A stretch of DNA of 7,611 nucleotides from Kiritimatiellales bacterium (GTDB lineage Bacteria > Verrucomicrobiota > Kiritimatiellia > Kiritimatiellales > Pontiellaceae). Every line of letters starts with the position of its first letter. Within the stretch, counting starts at the first letter, position 1. Of this stretch, positions 5,377 to 7,611 are shown one piece after another. The stretch covers positions 1-7,611 of the forward strand of contig DAOUQA010000101.1 in assembly GCA_030625905.1 (NCBI GenBank), in the 5' to 3' direction. The notes beneath the pieces were generated by a model. It was given only the letters and a program-made list of their open reading frames with translations. It had not been told where the DNA came from and did not search any database. The position numbers and the translations under genes were made by a program.

Positions 5377-6381
5377 ATGAGTTATCAACCGAAATTTACG
5401 ATTTCACCCGTGTTGCTCTCTCAGGTGGAGGCGATTGCCGCTTTGCGCGAGCAGATCCATAGCGCGACGGTTCAGGTGGCCTGGATTCCCTCTTTGCAAA
5501 AGGATTCCCGCGCCCGCAACGCCCATTCTTCGACAGCGATCGAGGGGAATCCGCTGACGTTGGAGGAGGTAAGGGCGTTGGAGGAAAACCAGGAGCTGGT
5601 TCCTTCGTCTTCCCGCGCCCGTCGCGAGGTGCTGAATTATTTTGCCGCGCTCCGCCACATAGAAAAAAATGCCGCAAAGAAAAAGCTGACGCATGAGGAT
5701 CTTTTTCGCCTGCATGCCATTATGGCCGGGCAGGTGATGGATCAGGGCGAAGCTGGCGCCTACCGTAAAATCCGGGTGCGGGTCGGGCCGCATGTCCCGC
5801 CGTCGCCAGACGAGGTGTCGGGTCTGATGTTTGAGTTGTTGGAGTGGTGGAACAGGGAGTCCGTTGCCTTGTCGCCGGTGCTCAGTTCCGCCATTCTGCA
5901 TTACCGCTTCGAGGATATTCATCCTTTCGCCGATGGCAACGGACGCACGGGCCGGGCGTTAGCCCTGTGGGAGTTATACCGTCGTGGCTTTGACTCCAAC
6001 CATATCTTTTCAGTGGATGAATATTTCTGGGAAGACCGCCCAAAATACTACGCCGCGCTTCAGGCAGTCCGTGTCAACGGCGACGACCTGACTTCATGGC
6101 TGGAGTACAACGCCGAAGGGTTGCAGCAAACCCTGGGGCGGGTCTGGCAACGGATTCAGCGGTTGAGTGCCTCCAAAAGCGATGCGAAACTGGTGTTGCG
6201 GCCAAAGCAGGAACAGTTGCTGAACATGCTTCGAACCCGGGGCGGCCTCAGCCCGCGTGAAATCCGGGAAGGCTTGGGCGTTTCCAAGCAAGGCGCAATG
6301 GATGCACTGAACCCGTTGCTTGGAGCCGGGCTGATTGAGCGGGTGGGCACATTGAAGAACGGACGGTATGTCTTGAAATAA
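5377..6381 (+). CDS. Fic-family protein AMP-transferase (class II, C-terminal winged-helix-like region)
   Basis: A 334-residue Fic/DOC protein, predicted to transfer AMP from ATP to hydroxyl side chains of target proteins. The catalytic loop HPFADGNGRTGR (182-193) is complete, with H182 as the general base and the anion-binding GNGR. An N-terminal SSTAIEGN segment (51-58) fits the (S/T)xxxE(G/N) inhibitory motif, with E56 expected to reach into the ATP site; its position before the Fic core makes this class II. The flap region is about 124-146 (GEAGAYRKIRVRVG). Residues about 276-334 (KQEQLLNMLRTRGGLSPREIREGL...) look like a winged helix-turn-helix. This N-region/Fic/wHTH order matches free-standing bacterial Fic proteins of the Shewanella and Bacteroides structural-genomics type. 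The ATG is preceded by AGGG (5366-5369) with 7-nt spacing. No antitoxin gene is adjacent, as expected for self-inhibited Fic. The target is unknown. Confidence 0.92.
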   Translation: MSYQPKFTISPVLLSQVEAIAALREQIHSATVQVAWIPSLQKDSRARNAHSSTAIEGNPLTLEEVRALEENQELVPSSSRARREVLNYFAALRHIEKNAAKKKLTHEDLFRLHAIMAGQVMDQGEAGAYRKIRVRVGPHVPPSPDEVSGLMFELLEWWNRESVALSPVLSSAILHYRFEDIHPFADGNGRTGRALALWELYRRGFDSNHIFSVDEYFWEDRPKYYAALQAVRVNGDDLTSWLEYNAEGLQQTLGRVWQRIQRLSASKSDAKLVLRPKQEQLLNMLRTRGGLSPREIREGLGVSKQGAMDALNPLLGAGLIERVGTLKNGRYVLK

Positions 6382-6419
6382 CACCCCACGCCTACACAGA
6401 AAACCCAAAAGAGAAGTTG

Positions 6420-6449
6420 AACCGCGAATGGACACGAATAGACGCTAAT
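6420..6449 (+). repeat. 10-nt-period intergenic repeat, left copy
   Basis: The sequence begins AACCGCGAAT and continues with two further 10-nt units built on GGACACGAAT and AGACGCTAAT, giving a near-regular 10-nt period. Its 30 bases align without gaps to the reverse complement of 6564-6593 with 21 of 30 identical, and the AACC end is common to both. The type resembles short repeats that I recall as widespread between genes in many environmental bacterial genomes; that recollection needs a search to confirm. Confidence 0.6.
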
Positions 6450-6532
6450 TGAGAGACAAAGAAACTGGTTCTCCTGCTGCCGAATATAGGATCACAAAGG
6501 GCAGTCCGGGTTTCTTTCTTTGCAGGCCGCCC

Positions 6533-6558
6533 ATCCGTTGCTTTTATCAATCCGTTGC
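6533..6558. repeat. Short direct repeat ATCCGTTGC
   Basis: ATCCGTTGC occurs at 6533-6541 and 6550-6558, 17 nt apart, directly before the right-hand 10-nt-period repeat, whose first bases (ATCCGTG) are similar. It may be part of the same repetitive block. Nothing suggests a function. Confidence 0.35.
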
Positions 6559-6563
6559 AACAA

Positions 6564-6593
6564 ATCCGTGTCTATCGGTGTTCATCTGTGGTT
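6564..6593 (-). repeat. 10-nt-period intergenic repeat, right (inverted) copy
   Basis: On the + strand it reads ATCCGTGTCT, ATCGGTGTTC, ATCTGTGGTT, three 10-nt units each starting with ATC. Its reverse complement begins AACCACAGAT and matches the left copy at 6420-6449 in 21 of 30 positions. The two copies face each other across 114 nt, which could make the block 6420-6593 a small non-autonomous repeat unit. No target-site duplication was recognised. Confidence 0.6.
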
Positions 6594-6626
6594 CCATCAC
6601 TTCTTTGACTGCATGTCGTTTGGGGA

Positions 6627-6655
6627 TTGATTTTTTTCGGGACTGGAAATACTCT
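6627..6655 (+). promoter_or_regulatory. Weak candidate promoter for argS
   Basis: TTGATT (6627-6632) as a -35 box and TACTCT (6650-6655) as a -10 box are 17 nt apart, about 50 nt before the argS start. The -10 match is poor (3 of 6 to the sigma-70 consensus). It is offered only because a 322-nt gap upstream of argS should contain a promoter and this is the best-spaced pair seen. Confidence 0.2.
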
Positions 6656-6703
6656 TCGCCCCTTTTACGGCCAGTCGTGAGCTTGCCGAACGGAGAATGA
6701 AAC

Positions 6704-7611
6704 ATGCGCGAATTTGCCACTTTTGAAGAACGCCTTTCAGTCTGGACAACCGATGCGATGACGTCGGTTTTTGGGCTGGAGGAGACCGATGTACATCTGG
6801 GCGTGACGCCGACCAACAACGACAAGTTTGGCGACTACCAGTGCAACGCGGCCATGACGCTGACCAAAACCCTGAAAAAGGCGCCGCGGCAAATTGCGCA
6901 GGAGTTTGCCGATGCCGCCGAGCTTCCGGACTTTGTCGAAAAAATCGAGATCGCCGGCCCGGGCTTTATTAATTTTTTCCTCTCCAATGCCGCGCTGGCG
7001 GAACATATCCAATCGCTGGAAAACGATTCGCACCTTGGGGTGGAGCAGGTAGGGCAGGGGAAGACGGTCATTATCGACTATTCCAGCCCCAATGTCGCCA
7101 AACCGATGCATATTGGCCATATCCGCTCGACCGTGATCGGCAACGCCATCGACCGGCTCTACCGCTTCCTCGGCTACAGCGTGGTTGCCGACAACCATCT
7201 CGGCGACTGGGGAACCCAGTTTGGCCTGATGATGGTGGGCTACCGCAGCTTCGTTGACGAAGAGGCGCTGGCGGCGGCACCGGTCGAGGAGCTAGAGCGG
7301 GTCTATGTCGCGAGCTACAACAAATCGAAGGAAGACGAAACCTGGCGCGATAAGGCCAAGGCCGAATTGGTGAAGCTTCAGCAGGGCGACGCAGAAAACC
7401 GTGCGCTGTGGGAAAGGTTCATCGAACTCTCCATCAAGGAGTTCAATACCATCTATGACCGCCTCGGCGTCAAGTTTGACCTCTACCGGGGTGAAAGCTT
7501 CTACAACGACCGCCTGCCCAAAATCATCCAGGTCTTGGAGGAAAAGGGATTGGCCAAGGAGAGCGATGGAGCATTGATTGTCGATCTCGAAGAGGACGGC
7601 ATGCCCATCTG
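6704..7611 (+). CDS. argS: Arginyl-tRNA synthetase, 5' part (truncated by window end)
   Basis: A class I aminoacyl-tRNA synthetase that charges tRNA-Arg with arginine in the cytoplasm. The window holds 302 codons plus two bases; the frame is open to the edge, so roughly the C-terminal half (KMSK loop and anticodon-binding domain) is missing. The N-terminal additional domain (about 1-110) shows GDYQCNAAM (43-51) and AGPGFINFFL (84-93). The catalytic Rossmann fold then has SSPNVAKPMHIGHIRST (127-143) with the HIGH signature at 136-139, followed by NHLGDWGTQFG (164-174) and GESFYND (263-269), all typical of ArgRS. The ATG at 6704 is preceded by GGAG at 6692-6695, 8 nt away. The 322-nt gap before it suggests its own transcription unit. 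Both this enzyme and McsB act on arginine, but nothing in the sequence suggests more than chance proximity. Confidence 0.95.
   Translation, partial: MREFATFEERLSVWTTDAMTSVFGLEETDVHLGVTPTNNDKFGDYQCNAAMTLTKTLKKAPRQIAQEFADAAELPDFVEKIEIAGPGFINFFLSNAALAEHIQSLENDSHLGVEQVGQGKTVIIDYSSPNVAKPMHIGHIRSTVIGNAIDRLYRFLGYSVVADNHLGDWGTQFGLMMVGYRSFVDEEALAAAPVEELERVYVASYNKSKEDETWRDKAKAELVKLQQGDAENRALWERFIELSIKEFNTIYDRLGVKFDLYRGESFYNDRLPKIIQVLEEKGLAKESDGALIVDLEEDGMPI

Larger units (their letters stand above)
6382..6703. other. 322-nt non-coding gap between fic and argS
   Basis: No credible gene was found. The one long forward open frame (TTG start at 6449, 83 codons) runs across the repeat described below, has no ribosome binding site and resembles no protein family I recognise. 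The gap holds an inverted pair of 30-nt repeat sequences (6420-6449 and 6564-6593), a short direct repeat (6533-6558) and a T-rich stretch at 6631-6637. The argS ribosome binding site GGAG is at 6692-6695. No clear hairpin terminator for fic was seen. Confidence 0.6.

Noticed and set aside
5360..5380. Tiny upstream open frame (six codons) whose stop overlaps the fic ATG
   Set aside because: It has no Shine-Dalgarno of its own and its ATG is part of the ACCCATGGGT palindrome, so it is likely chance.
5671..5677. CGCAAAG motif inside fic resembling the ilvE-leader repeat
   Set aside because: It is a single heptamer within a coding region with no palindromic partner, so it is expected by chance.
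6449..6700. 83-codon forward open frame between fic and argS
   Set aside because: It uses a TTG start without a Shine-Dalgarno, crosses the decamer repeat, and has a composition typical of translated intergenic repeat, so it is not counted as a gene.

Overview
The window is an ordinary-looking bacterial chromosomal segment with moderately high GC, and all recognised genes lie on the + strand. It carries ilvE (branched-chain aminotransferase), then mcsA, mcsB and clpC (the protein-arginine-phosphorylation quality-control module), then a class II Fic AMP-transferase gene, and finally the 5' half of argS, which runs off the right edge. mcsA-mcsB-clpC is best known from Firmicutes, where ctsR heads the operon. 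Here ctsR is absent and ilvE occupies the upstream position. The GC content, the non-Firmicutes look of the intergenic DNA and the short repeats in the gaps suggest a Gram-negative lineage, perhaps of the PVC superphylum (Kiritimatiellota/Lentisphaerota-like). That placement is inference and is not proven by the sequence.

Layout. 1-135: leader region with a long imperfect hairpin of CGCAAAG-type repeat. 136-1005: ilvE. 1006-1068: short gap with small hairpins. 1069-1596: mcsA, overlapping mcsB (1586-2650) by 11 nt. 2651-2823: a 173-nt gap holding three consecutive potential hairpins, the middle one built from 7-nt-phased GTTANNN/TAACNNN units. 2824-5325: clpC. 5326-5376: short gap with three CTTGAC units. 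5377-6381: fic. 6382-6703: 322-nt non-coding gap with a diverged inverted pair of 30-nt sequences of about 10-nt period. 6704-7611: argS, partial.

How the genes work together. By family knowledge, McsB (activated by the zinc protein McsA) phosphorylates arginines on damaged proteins. ClpC recognises phosphoarginine through its N-domain and feeds the substrate to ClpP. The sequence retains the residues expected for this: the CPSNVGTGMR kinase motif and an RDVVRA phosphoarginine-pocket motif in McsB, two VGTEH motifs in the ClpC N-domain, an LGF ClpP-docking tripeptide, and UVR-type motifs in both McsA and ClpC. IlvE and ArgRS are housekeeping enzymes. The Fic protein brings a second protein-modifying activity (AMPylation), with a self-inhibitory motif and a C-terminal winged-helix-like region. 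Whether it is functionally tied to the McsB/ClpC system or only a neighbour cannot be told from the sequence.

No tRNA, rRNA, CRISPR array, transposase, CIRCE element or CtsR-type operator was recognised by eye. The most unusual feature is that nearly every intergenic gap carries a different short repeat or hairpin family, which deserves a genome-wide search.
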